From Mariprofundus ferrinatatus (GTDB lineage Bacteria; Pseudomonadota; Zetaproteobacteria; Mariprofundales; Mariprofundaceae), in the NCBI RefSeq assembly GCF_002795825.1, contig NZ_CP018800.1, positions 558,001-622,000 on the forward strand: DNA of 64,000 nucleotides, given 5' to 3'. The stretch's first letter is position 1. Each line of letters starts with the position of its first letter. A program made the position numbers and the translations under genes. The notes beneath the pieces are model-generated. The model was not told the origin of the DNA, searched no databases, and saw nothing but the letters and a program-made list of their open reading frames with translations. Positions 9,044-16,598 of the stretch are shown in pieces.

Positions 9044-10239
9044 GGGTGCTGCAGGTCGTGAAGACTGTCGATGGTGCTCGCTGGGCTGTCGACCAGGTGC
9101 GGGAACTTGTTTCACATGGCATTGAAGTGCATGTGGTGCTTCCCTCGATGCATGGCCGGTTTATCGAGCAGTGGCGGCAAACCGGTGCGCAGTTGCATGA
9201 ACTGGCGATGGATCTGCCTGTTCGCAGGCCATGGAAGCTTTCTGGTCTGTTGCGATCGGTCAGGCGATTGGTGGAAACGGTCAGACCGGATGTTATCCAT
9301 AGTCATTTCTTTGGAACGTCACTGGTCCTGCGCTACGCCCTCGGAAGCGAGCATACGACGCCCCGTATTTTTCAGGTTCCGGGGCCGTTGCATCTGGAAC
9401 ACACGTTGTTCCGCAACTGGGAACTCTCGACGGCAGGCAGCAGCGATTTCTGGATCGGATCGAGTCGCTGTATTATCGATCACTATCTCAAGGCTGGCAT
9501 CGACAGGGAGCGGCTCTTTCTGAGTTACTACGGTAATTGTCTGCAGCCGGTTCGCTCTAAGCGGGGAGCCCTGCGTTCCCGTCTTGGTATCGGTCACGAT
9601 GTGAAGGTAATCGGCAATATCAACTATCTCTACCCGCCCAAGCGCCACTTGGGGCAGAGCAGAGGTCTAAAGCGACACGAGGATGTTATTGAGGCGCTGG
9701 GAAGGGTGCTATCGGCAAGGGATGACGTTGTTGGCCTGTTGATAGGCAGCCAGTGGGGAGGCGGCCACAGTTATGAAGAACGACTGAAAAAAATGGCTGA
9801 CAGGATTGGGGGCGGTCGAATCCTGATGCCCGGTCATATGGCTTCCGAAGAGGTGCTGGCCGCATGGGAGGACTTCGATCTGGCTGTACATGTGCCCGCT
9901 TCAGAGAATTGCGGCGGCGTGGTTGAGCCGCTGCAGGCAGGGATTCCGGTGATTGCTGCACGTGTAGGCGGCCTGCCTGAGGTTGTCATTGATGGCGTTA
10001 CCGGATTGCTGGTGGACGGAGGCGATATAGACCAGTTGGCAGAAGCCATGAATCGTACGCTGGATCATCCGGATGAGCTTAGAGTGATGGCCCGAAGAGG
10101 TCAGAAACTTGTAACACATATGTTTGATGTTCACCGGACCGCTGCTGAGGTGGTCGGGATTTACCGCCATCTGCTTGAGGGTAGTGAGGCGCCGGCGTTC
10201 TTTGATTCGAACGCTTATGCACGGGAGATGGTGGCATGA
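9040..10239 (+). CDS. GT4-family glycosyltransferase (GT-B fold)
   Basis: A 399-residue GT-B glycosyltransferase. The N-terminal Rossmann half starts MRVLQVVKTVDGARWAVDQV, and the C-terminal half has the retaining-enzyme donor site VVEPLQAGIPVIAARVGG then LPEVVIDGVTGLLV. The start is the GTG at 9040 that overlaps the flippase stop (GTGA); the frame is open further upstream, but that part only shadows the flippase gene. The end overlaps the start of the PglC-like gene (ATGA). It probably adds a sugar in repeat-unit assembly; donor and acceptor are unknown. Confidence 0.88.
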   Translation: MRVLQVVKTVDGARWAVDQVRELVSHGIEVHVVLPSMHGRFIEQWRQTGAQLHELAMDLPVRRPWKLSGLLRSVRRLVETVRPDVIHSHFFGTSLVLRYALGSEHTTPRIFQVPGPLHLEHTLFRNWELSTAGSSDFWIGSSRCIIDHYLKAGIDRERLFLSYYGNCLQPVRSKRGALRSRLGIGHDVKVIGNINYLYPPKRHLGQSRGLKRHEDVIEALGRVLSARDDVVGLLIGSQWGGGHSYEERLKKMADRIGGGRILMPGHMASEEVLAAWEDFDLAVHVPASENCGGVVEPLQAGIPVIAARVGGLPEVVIDGVTGLLVDGGDIDQLAEAMNRTLDHPDELRVMARRGQKLVTHMFDVHRTAAEVVGIYRHLLEGSEAPAFFDSNAYAREMVA

Positions 10240-10826
10240 AGCGTCTTTTCGATCTTGTTGTAGCGCTCTCTCTGCTAGTGTTTGTCTGGCCGCTTCTGCT
10301 GGCCGGTATGCTGCTGGTGCGGCTTGCGATAGGATCGCCGGTCATGTTCATTCAGCTTCGTCCGGGTCTGCGTGGAGAGCCGTTCAGGTTGTATAAACTG
10401 CGCACGATGAGCGGCCAGCAGGATGTCGATGGAAATCCGCTGCCGGACGAACAGCGCCTCGGGCGGGTCGGAGCCTGGCTGCGAAGGTTGAGTATTGACG
10501 AACTGCCGCAGCTGTTCAATGTCGTTAAAGGTGATATGAGCATGGTGGGTCCGAGACCGCTGTTGATGGAGTATCTTCCGCTCTACTCGCCCGAGCAGGC
10601 GCGGCGCCATGAGGTCAGGCCAGGCATTACCGGTTGGGCACAGGTCAACGGTCGTAATGCCATTAGTTGGAAAGATAAATTCAAATATGATGTCTGGTAT
10701 GTAGATAATCATTCATTTTTTCTCGATTTGAAGATAATGTGGATGACTGTGAAGAAGGTATTTCGTTCAGAAGGGGTTGCCCAGTCAGGGCACGTGACCA
10801 TGGAAAGGTTCAGAGGAAACGAATGA
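10236..10826 (+). CDS. pglC: PglC-like monotopic phosphoglycosyl transferase
   Basis: A 196-residue short bacterial sugar transferase of the PglC type. It would start glycan assembly by moving a phosphosugar, probably diacetylbacillosamine phosphate, from UDP to undecaprenyl phosphate. It begins MKRLFDLVVALSLLV (re-entrant membrane helix), then YKLRTM, the catalytic pair in LSIDELPQLFNVV, and GDMSMVGPRPLL ... RPGITGWAQVNGRN. The length matches the minimal catalytic form without the WcaJ membrane domain. It is followed directly by PglD- and PglE-like genes, which supports the bacillosamine assignment. Confidence 0.85.
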   Translation: MKRLFDLVVALSLLVFVWPLLLAGMLLVRLAIGSPVMFIQLRPGLRGEPFRLYKLRTMSGQQDVDGNPLPDEQRLGRVGAWLRRLSIDELPQLFNVVKGDMSMVGPRPLLMEYLPLYSPEQARRHEVRPGITGWAQVNGRNAISWKDKFKYDVWYVDNHSFFLDLKIMWMTVKKVFRSEGVAQSGHVTMERFRGNE

Positions 10827-11458
10827 GACAGTTGCTGATTCTGGGTGCCGGCGGGCATGGCAAGGTCGTCGCTGAGATTGCGGAAGCAACGGGAGGGTGG
10901 CAGGCCATCGCCTTTCTCGATGACAGGCATGAAGTACTGAACGGCACGCTGCGCTGGCCAGTGGTTGATGGTGTCAGGCATGCCAGACGGCTGGTCGATT
11001 CCTACTCGCATGCGATTGTCGCCGTGGGGGACAGCACGATGCGACTGGGCTGGCTCTCGATGCTCGCTGCGCAGGGATTCGAGATTCCTTGTTTGATTCA
11101 TCCGACGGCATGGGTAAGTCCATCGGCAACGGTCGGAGCCGGAACGGTGGTGATGGCCAACGCCACGATTCAGGCAGATGCCAGAATCGGTCAGGGCTGC
11201 ATCATCAATACCGCTGCCAGTATCGACCATGACTGTACGATCGGCGATGGTGTACATGTCTGCCCGGGGGCACATCTCGGAGGCGATGTTCGAGTGGGGA
11301 ATAGCAGTTGGCTCGGAATCGGCTGTTCGGTGATTCACGGCATTGAAATAGGTGGCCGGGTGACTGTCGGAGCGGGTGCAGCAGTCATAAATCCCGTAGC
11401 TGACGGCCTGACAGTTGTCGGTGTGCCTGCCAGAGGTATTTCAGGAGGTTTGGAGTAG
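10823..11458 (+). CDS. pglD: PglD-like sugar N-acetyltransferase
   Basis: A 211-residue NeuD/PglD-family acetyltransferase. The N-terminal nucleotide-binding part starts QLLILGAGGHGKVVAEI. The C-terminal left-handed beta helix includes NTAASIDHDCTIGDGVHVCP, containing the probable catalytic His of SIDHDC, and ends GVPARGI. In the bacillosamine pathway it acetylates the amino group made by PglE. The start at 10823 overlaps the PglC stop by four bases; the open frame upstream only shadows pglC. The stop shares one base with the next start. Confidence 0.87.
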   Translation: MRQLLILGAGGHGKVVAEIAEATGGWQAIAFLDDRHEVLNGTLRWPVVDGVRHARRLVDSYSHAIVAVGDSTMRLGWLSMLAAQGFEIPCLIHPTAWVSPSATVGAGTVVMANATIQADARIGQGCIINTAASIDHDCTIGDGVHVCPGAHLGGDVRVGNSSWLGIGCSVIHGIEIGGRVTVGAGAAVINPVADGLTVVGVPARGISGGLE

Positions 11459-12630
11459 TGAAGGATTTTCCCGAGTGGCCCAGATACAGTGAGGAGGAGA
11501 TCTCAGCAGTCGGAGCGGTACTGCGATCCGGCAAGGTGAACTACTGGACGGGAGAGCAGGGAAAGCTGTTCGAGGCTGAGTATGCCTCCTATGTCGGCGT
11601 GCCGTATGCGATTGCGCTGGCCAATGGAACCGTAGCGCTCGAGTTGGCACTGCATGCATTTGGGATCGGCCATGGAGATGAGGTGATTGTTCCGTGCCGC
11701 ACCTTTATTGCGACCGCCAGCAGTGTCGTGATGCGTGGCGGCCAGCCGGTCTTCGTCGATATCGATCCGGAGACGCAAAATATCGATCCTGAAAAAATTG
11801 AAGCTGCGATTACCCCGAAAACAAAAGCGATCATCGTCGTGCATCTTGGCGGTTGGCCTTGCGAGATGGAGCAAATTGCTGAAATCGCCCGATGCCACAA
11901 CCTGCGACTGATCGAGGACTGCGCCCAGGCACACGGCGCCGCCTACAACGGCAAGCCGGTGGGCTCCTTCGGCGATGCCGCAGCCTTCTCATTTTGTCAG
12001 GATAAAATCATGACAACCGGCGGTGAAGGCGGGATGCTGCTGCTGAAGGAAGAGGCGGCATGGCGCAGGGCATGGGCCTACAAGGATCACGGAAAGGATT
12101 ATAATCTGGTTCACCGCCATGATCACCCTCCGGGGCACCGCTGGCTGCACTCAAGCTTCGGCACCAACTGGCGCATGACCGAGATGCAGGCCGCGATCGG
12201 TCGCATCCAACTGAGAAATCTGGATGAGACCCAGGCAAGGCGCCAGCAGAATGCCGACTATCTTTCCGGGAAATTGAGAAAGGTTCACGGCCTGTATGTC
12301 CCGGGACTTCCCTCGCATATCCGGCATGCCTGGTACCGGCTCTATGTGGTACTGCGCCAGGAATGTCTGTGTGAGGTATGGGATCAGAATAGAATCGTCG
12401 AAGCAATTCTGGCCGAAGGCGTGCCGGTATTTCATGGCAGCTGCAGTGAGATTTACAGGGAGAGGGCCTTCGAGACTATCGGTTGGCCGGATGGGTTGCG
12501 TCTACCGAAAGCAAAGCTTGCCGGTGAGCGCAGCCTCTCTTTTCTGCTTCACCCGACTCTCGGAGAGTCTGAGCTGGATCTGGTAGCCAGTGCAGTTGAA
12601 AAGGTGATGCGTGTTGCCGCAGCTGGCTGA
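11458..12630 (+). CDS. pglE: DegT/DnrJ/EryC1-family aminotransferase (PglE-like)
   Basis: A 390-residue PLP-dependent sugar aminotransferase. Hallmarks are ANGTVALELALHAFGIG (cofactor phosphate site), IVVHLGG, IEDCAQAHGA and SFCQDKIMTTGGEGG, with Lys183 as the expected Schiff-base lysine. It would aminate the 4-keto sugar made by the dehydratase encoded at 16599. The GTG start follows a good AGGAGG site inside the end of the pglD gene. The end overlaps the next gene (GTG at 12611) by 20 nt. Confidence 0.87.
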   Translation: MKDFPEWPRYSEEEISAVGAVLRSGKVNYWTGEQGKLFEAEYASYVGVPYAIALANGTVALELALHAFGIGHGDEVIVPCRTFIATASSVVMRGGQPVFVDIDPETQNIDPEKIEAAITPKTKAIIVVHLGGWPCEMEQIAEIARCHNLRLIEDCAQAHGAAYNGKPVGSFGDAAAFSFCQDKIMTTGGEGGMLLLKEEAAWRRAWAYKDHGKDYNLVHRHDHPPGHRWLHSSFGTNWRMTEMQAAIGRIQLRNLDETQARRQQNADYLSGKLRKVHGLYVPGLPSHIRHAWYRLYVVLRQECLCEVWDQNRIVEAILAEGVPVFHGSCSEIYRERAFETIGWPDGLRLPKAKLAGERSLSFLLHPTLGESELDLVASAVEKVMRVAAAG

Positions 12631-13852
12631 AAAAGCCCTGCCAATTGTTGGAGCTGTGCTATGTCTGGGGGCACTGGCGTTTCCCTATTCTGTAGCCATG
12701 ACCAATGTGATGTTGGGAATAGCCCTGGGGCTGGGAATGCTGTCGGGGTTGCTCTGGCAGGGTTTGTTAGAGCTGTGGCGATCGCACCGTAACCTGGCTG
12801 GCTGGATGGCCGCTTACTTTCTGCTGCTGGTTTCAGGGGTTCTGTGGAGTCTGAACATGCAGTTCGGACTGGAAACGGCGGCACATTACTGGTTCTGGCT
12901 ATTATTACCTCTGATGCTGGCGGTGATGCGCGATGGAGTTTGGCATCGGCGCTTTGGTCTTGCGTTATCGGTAGCCCTTACCCTGAATCTTGTGCTCTGC
13001 GTGCTACAACGTTTTGGCCTCTATGTGGTTGAGAACAGCGGCTCGTGGACCGAGAATGCGACCGGCCACATCGGCCATATCGGATTCGGTCTTATTTACG
13101 GCATCTGGGCTGCCTGGCTGCTGCACCGGGGTTGGCAGAGAAGAGGAGCACTGCGCTGGCTGGCTTGGGGCCTGGCAGGTTGGTCGTGGGTGATGGTTTT
13201 TGCCGCCCAGGGACGGGCCGGTTACATTGTTACCGTAGCTCTGATTTTCATAGTGGTGGCCAAGCATACCCGTCTGTCACTGCGTACCTTGCTGCTGGCC
13301 GGTATTTCTGTGCTGCTTCTCGGGCTGGTTGCTGTTTCCTCCGATGCCGGAAAAGCCCGAATGCAGGACACCTTCGAGAAAGTGCAGGGTGTTATGGAGG
13401 GGGATGTGCAGAAGGCGGATCCGCGCTGGTCGTTCTGGTTGATTGGTTGGGAGGCATGGAAGCAGCACCCTGTTCTTGGCGTTGGAACAGGTGGATATGC
13501 TGAGGCTTCTGCCAGACTGTATGAACAGAGGCCGGATCTGGTTTATTCAGGTCTTGAGAAATACCCACCATCGCATCCGCACAACATGTATGTGCAGGTA
13601 TTTAGCAGCTGGGGTCCGGCAGGGCTGATTGTGCTGGCTGGCTGGCTGTTAAGCTGGATACGGTGTGGAATGAGAATGGAACTGGAGGGGCAGAGGCATG
13701 CTATAGTGGTTACCCTGAGCGGCGTCGCCTTTGCTGTGGATAGCATCTTTTCACCTACACCGGAGCAGCACTTTTCAGGCATATTCCTGGCCATGATGCT
13801 CGCGTTTGGTATGGCCAGAACAGAGATGGACGTCAAAGGGGAGAAGGAGTGA
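12611..13852 (+). CDS. O-antigen ligase family protein, copy 1
   Basis: A 413-residue polytopic inner-membrane protein of the WaaL/Wzy_C family. It has about ten hydrophobic segments and a large periplasmic loop containing the conserved GVGTGGYAEA and SHPHNMYVQVFSSWGPAGL stretch with the functional His. It would attach lipid-linked glycan to lipid A core or to another acceptor, perhaps a protein. It is clearly paralogous to the gene at 14823: both contain ATGHIGHIGFG followed by YG and WAAWL. The start codon is GTG; the stop overlaps the next start (GTGA). Confidence 0.85.
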   Translation: MLPQLAEKALPIVGAVLCLGALAFPYSVAMTNVMLGIALGLGMLSGLLWQGLLELWRSHRNLAGWMAAYFLLLVSGVLWSLNMQFGLETAAHYWFWLLLPLMLAVMRDGVWHRRFGLALSVALTLNLVLCVLQRFGLYVVENSGSWTENATGHIGHIGFGLIYGIWAAWLLHRGWQRRGALRWLAWGLAGWSWVMVFAAQGRAGYIVTVALIFIVVAKHTRLSLRTLLLAGISVLLLGLVAVSSDAGKARMQDTFEKVQGVMEGDVQKADPRWSFWLIGWEAWKQHPVLGVGTGGYAEASARLYEQRPDLVYSGLEKYPPSHPHNMYVQVFSSWGPAGLIVLAGWLLSWIRCGMRMELEGQRHAIVVTLSGVAFAVDSIFSPTPEQHFSGIFLAMMLAFGMARTEMDVKGEKE

Positions 13853-14826
13853 TTGCGTTACTGCTATCGTTAGTCGTTGCGGGGGCCATGACATGGTGGA
13901 TGGTTTCAGGCCGCAATTTCCTGATGATTCTTGATTATCCCAATGAGAGATCACTGCATACCAATGCCGTGCCACGTTGCGGTGGCATAGCAATATTGCT
14001 GGGAGTGACTGCAGGCTGGGGAGTCGTGCTTGGCCAGTATGGAATGCCCGAAGGTTTCATCTGGGTCTCTGCGGCAGCTTTCATTGTTGCGATGGTGTCG
14101 CTGCTGGATGACCTCTTTGAACTCCCTGTGCGGATACGCTTGATGGTACACCTGGCCGCTGCAGCCATGATCCTGGCGGGCGGTTTTGTCTTGCCGTGGG
14201 GCTGGGTTGGATTGATTGCAAGTTTCCTCGCGATTGTCTGGATGCTTAATCTGTACAATTTTATGGACGGCATGGATGGATTTGCCGGTGGCATGGCATC
14301 TATCGGTTTTGGATTCCTGGGTTTGGTCGGCTGGTTATCAGGCGTAGAGGTCTATGCCCTGCTCTGCTGGACTGTTTCTGTAAGCGCATTGGGATTCCTG
14401 TTATTTAATTTTCCGCCTGCTCGCATCTTTATGGGCGATACCGGATCAACCACCCTGGGCCTGCTGGCTGCAGCACTGTCGCTCTGGGGGATCAAGCTGC
14501 AGCTGTTTCCGATCTGGCTTCCGATAATGGTTTTTTCACCGTTCATCGTCGATGCCACCGTAACGCTTGGCCGGCGTATCATAAATCGTGAGCGCATATG
14601 GGAAGCGCACTGCTCCCATTACTACCAGCGTCTTGTCCGTCTGGGCTGGGGGCATAAGAGAACCGTTCTGTTCGAATATGGCCTGATGCTGGCAGCAGGA
14701 AGCACCGCACTGCTGGCCCATGGGATCGGTCACCCTGCTGTAAGCGTGATCAATCTGTTCGTGTGGACTGGGGTATATGTCGGCGTAGGCTTTTTTGTCA
14801 GTCAGCTGGAGTCAGGAATTAGATGA
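13849..14826 (+). CDS. Polytopic phosphoglycosyl transferase (WecA/WbpL/MraY superfamily)
   Basis: A 325-residue membrane enzyme with about ten helices and the superfamily's aspartate motifs: LLDDLFELPVRIRL, LYNFMDGMDGFAGG and PPARIFMGDTGSTTLG. It transfers a HexNAc-1-phosphate to undecaprenyl phosphate. It is the second initiating enzyme in this locus besides the PglC-like protein and lies exactly between the two ligase paralogues, overlapping each neighbour by four bases. The sugar used cannot be read from sequence; WbpL-like enzymes take UDP-FucNAc or GlcNAc. Confidence 0.88.
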   Translation: MIALLLSLVVAGAMTWWMVSGRNFLMILDYPNERSLHTNAVPRCGGIAILLGVTAGWGVVLGQYGMPEGFIWVSAAAFIVAMVSLLDDLFELPVRIRLMVHLAAAAMILAGGFVLPWGWVGLIASFLAIVWMLNLYNFMDGMDGFAGGMASIGFGFLGLVGWLSGVEVYALLCWTVSVSALGFLLFNFPPARIFMGDTGSTTLGLLAAALSLWGIKLQLFPIWLPIMVFSPFIVDATVTLGRRIINRERIWEAHCSHYYQRLVRLGWGHKRTVLFEYGLMLAAGSTALLAHGIGHPAVSVINLFVWTGVYVGVGFFVSQLESGIR

Positions 14827-16055
14827 ACCGCTTGCTGGTTACAAATGGGTTCCTTTGTATCGCTGGGTTAACATTTCCTTTTTCCGTTGCAGCCTCCAAT
14901 GGCGCCTTGGCCTTTGCTCTGGCCGCAGGGATTGTATCCGGCTTATGGTGGCAGGGGGCGAAAGAGTGCTGGAGCCAGCATCGCTCTCTAACACTGGTTC
15001 TGTGTGCATACGTTTCTCTTCTTCTACTTGGCCTGCTGTGGAGCGAGGACATCCAGTGGGGGGGGCATATTGTCGGGCGCCACTGGTTCTGGATGCTGCT
15101 TCCGGTCGTTATCGCATCGCTGGCGGAACAAAAGTGGCGCAACTATTTTCTTATTGCCCTTTCAGCCGGCCTGACACTTCACCTGTTTTACTGTGTAATG
15201 CAATCATTCGGCTACGTGCATGTGACAACCGTCGGTTCCAGTGCTGATAATGCAACCGGTCATATCGGCCATATCGGTTTTGGCTTTGTCTACGGCGTTT
15301 GGGCTGCTTGGTTGATCATTGCAGGCTGGAGTTCTCGGGGCAGGTTGCGCGGACTCTTCTGGATTCTTGCCGCCTGGTCCTATGTAATGATTTTTGCAGC
15401 ACAGGGGCGAAGTGGTTACCTGATTGCCTTCCTGCTTACCGTGGCTGTCATCATTAAATATCTGATCAGGCAGGGGAGCTGGAAGCAGATGGTGATGCTG
15501 ATATCAGCATTGGTTGTGGTGATTGGCACGATATTGTCTATTGGCCCAGCCGAAGAGAGGGTGATTGGAACCTGGAAGCTTATCATTGGTCAAGAAAAAG
15601 AAGCTTCAGGGTTCTGGCAGAAGAACGCTGTAAAGGCTGCGGATGAGCGACTGCAGATGTGGGAGGCAAGCCTCGATATCTATCTGGAAAGCCCGGTGCT
15701 TGGCGTCGGAACTGGGGGATTTCCAAGCGCACTTGAGAATCTGAGAGAAAAGGGAAGGACATTATTGCGGCCAACAGCGCATCCGCATAACCAGTATCTG
15801 CTGGCACTGGTCCGCTGGGGTCCGGCAGGCGTTATGATGTTAGTGATGCTGCTCTACATCTGGATGCGTGAGGGGTGGCGGGCTGACTGGCGTGAAAACA
15901 GCCAGGCATCGCTTGTGTTTCTTCCCGCACTGGCGCTCGCTGTTCACGGATTCACCTCCACCTCTTTGGAAGAGCATTTCTCTGCCATCCTGGCTGTCCT
16001 TCTGCTGGGTGCAGGGTTGTCCGGATTGCGCGGGAAGAGCGACGCTCAAGGGTAA
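14823..16055 (+). CDS. O-antigen ligase family protein, copy 2
   Basis: A 410-residue polytopic paralogue of the ligase encoded at 12611, with the same order of motifs (ATGHIGHIGFG, FAAQGRSGYL, LGVGTGGFPSAL, AHPHNQYLLALVRWGPAG). It differs mainly in the periplasmic loop, which may set acceptor or donor specificity. The start overlaps the preceding gene (ATGA). It is the last gene of the tightly overlapping run; 170 nt of non-coding DNA follow. Confidence 0.85.
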   Translation: MNRLLVTNGFLCIAGLTFPFSVAASNGALAFALAAGIVSGLWWQGAKECWSQHRSLTLVLCAYVSLLLLGLLWSEDIQWGGHIVGRHWFWMLLPVVIASLAEQKWRNYFLIALSAGLTLHLFYCVMQSFGYVHVTTVGSSADNATGHIGHIGFGFVYGVWAAWLIIAGWSSRGRLRGLFWILAAWSYVMIFAAQGRSGYLIAFLLTVAVIIKYLIRQGSWKQMVMLISALVVVIGTILSIGPAEERVIGTWKLIIGQEKEASGFWQKNAVKAADERLQMWEASLDIYLESPVLGVGTGGFPSALENLREKGRTLLRPTAHPHNQYLLALVRWGPAGVMMLVMLLYIWMREGWRADWRENSQASLVFLPALALAVHGFTSTSLEEHFSAILAVLLLGAGLSGLRGKSDAQG

Positions 16056-16139
16056 GCCTGTTCAACTAAAACGGTACTGAATTTTGCCACTCCATCCTTA
16101 TAAATTCGTTCGCTGGAAGCTACACCATTAGCTAGCTGG

Positions 16140-16163
16140 CAGGATAAAATATCCTGCTATACT
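16140..16163 (+). promoter_or_regulatory. Extended -10 promoter with overlapping palindrome, upstream of comEA
   Basis: TGCTATACT (the hexamer TATACT at 16158-16163) is an extended -10 element; no good -35 is visible. A perfect 7-bp-arm inverted repeat, CAGGATA-AAA-TATCCTG at 16140-16156, lies in the spacer and touches the TG of the extended -10. A protein bound there would block RNA polymerase, so it looks like an operator. The regulator is unknown. Confidence 0.5.
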
Positions 16164-16225
16164 GATAGATACTTGCCTGGAACAGGATTGTCCGGCAACA
16201 GAGAAATTCTAGAAGGAGGTAACTA

Positions 16226-16522
16226 ATGAAACTAAAAAATATTCTAGTATCTCTGTTTGTTGCTGTTTTCATGCTGGCCGCGCCGGTATATGCCGGTGAT
16301 GCGGTCAATCTCAACACAGCCAATGTGGAGCAACTTACGGCTGTGAAAGGAATTGGCGAGAAGACAGCTGCGGCCATTGTCGCGTACCGTGATGAACACG
16401 GGGCATTTGCCAAAGTGGATGATCTGCTCAATGTCAAAGGAATTGGTGAGAAAAAACTGGCCACCATCCGTGATGCCGTTGCAGTTGGCGGAACGGATGC
16501 GGAGGAAAAGGCCGCGCATTAG
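16226..16522 (+). CDS. comEA: ComEA-like helix-hairpin-helix DNA-binding protein
   Basis: A 98-residue secreted protein. It has an N-terminal signal peptide (hydrophobic residues about 5-22, then PVYAGDAVN) followed by the ComEA helix-hairpin-helix pair: VNLNTANVEQLTAVKGIGEK and VDDLLNVKGIGEKKL. Such proteins bind double-stranded DNA in the periplasm, often for natural transformation. The very strong AAGGAGG site precedes the ATG. It sits alone between polysaccharide genes, with its own promoter and terminator, so it is probably independent of them. It lacks the N-terminal SLBB domain of Gram-positive ComEA, which is usual in Proteobacteria. Confidence 0.9.
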   Translation: MKLKNILVSLFVAVFMLAAPVYAGDAVNLNTANVEQLTAVKGIGEKTAAAIVAYRDEHGAFAKVDDLLNVKGIGEKKLATIRDAVAVGGTDAEEKAAH

Positions 16523-16538
16523 TAGACAGGGATTCAAG

Positions 16539-16583
16539 TGGCGCGGCGGTTTCACGGATAGAGATTGCCGCGCCATCTTTTTT
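16539..16583 (+). terminator. Rho-independent terminator after comEA
   Basis: TGGCGCGGC (16539-16547) pairs perfectly with GCCGCGCCA (16567-16575) around a 19-nt loop and is followed by TCTTTTTT. This would end the comEA transcript. It lies only about 16 nt before the next start codon, which is notable. Confidence 0.8.
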
Positions 16584-16598
16584 GTGAAGCATGGCCGC

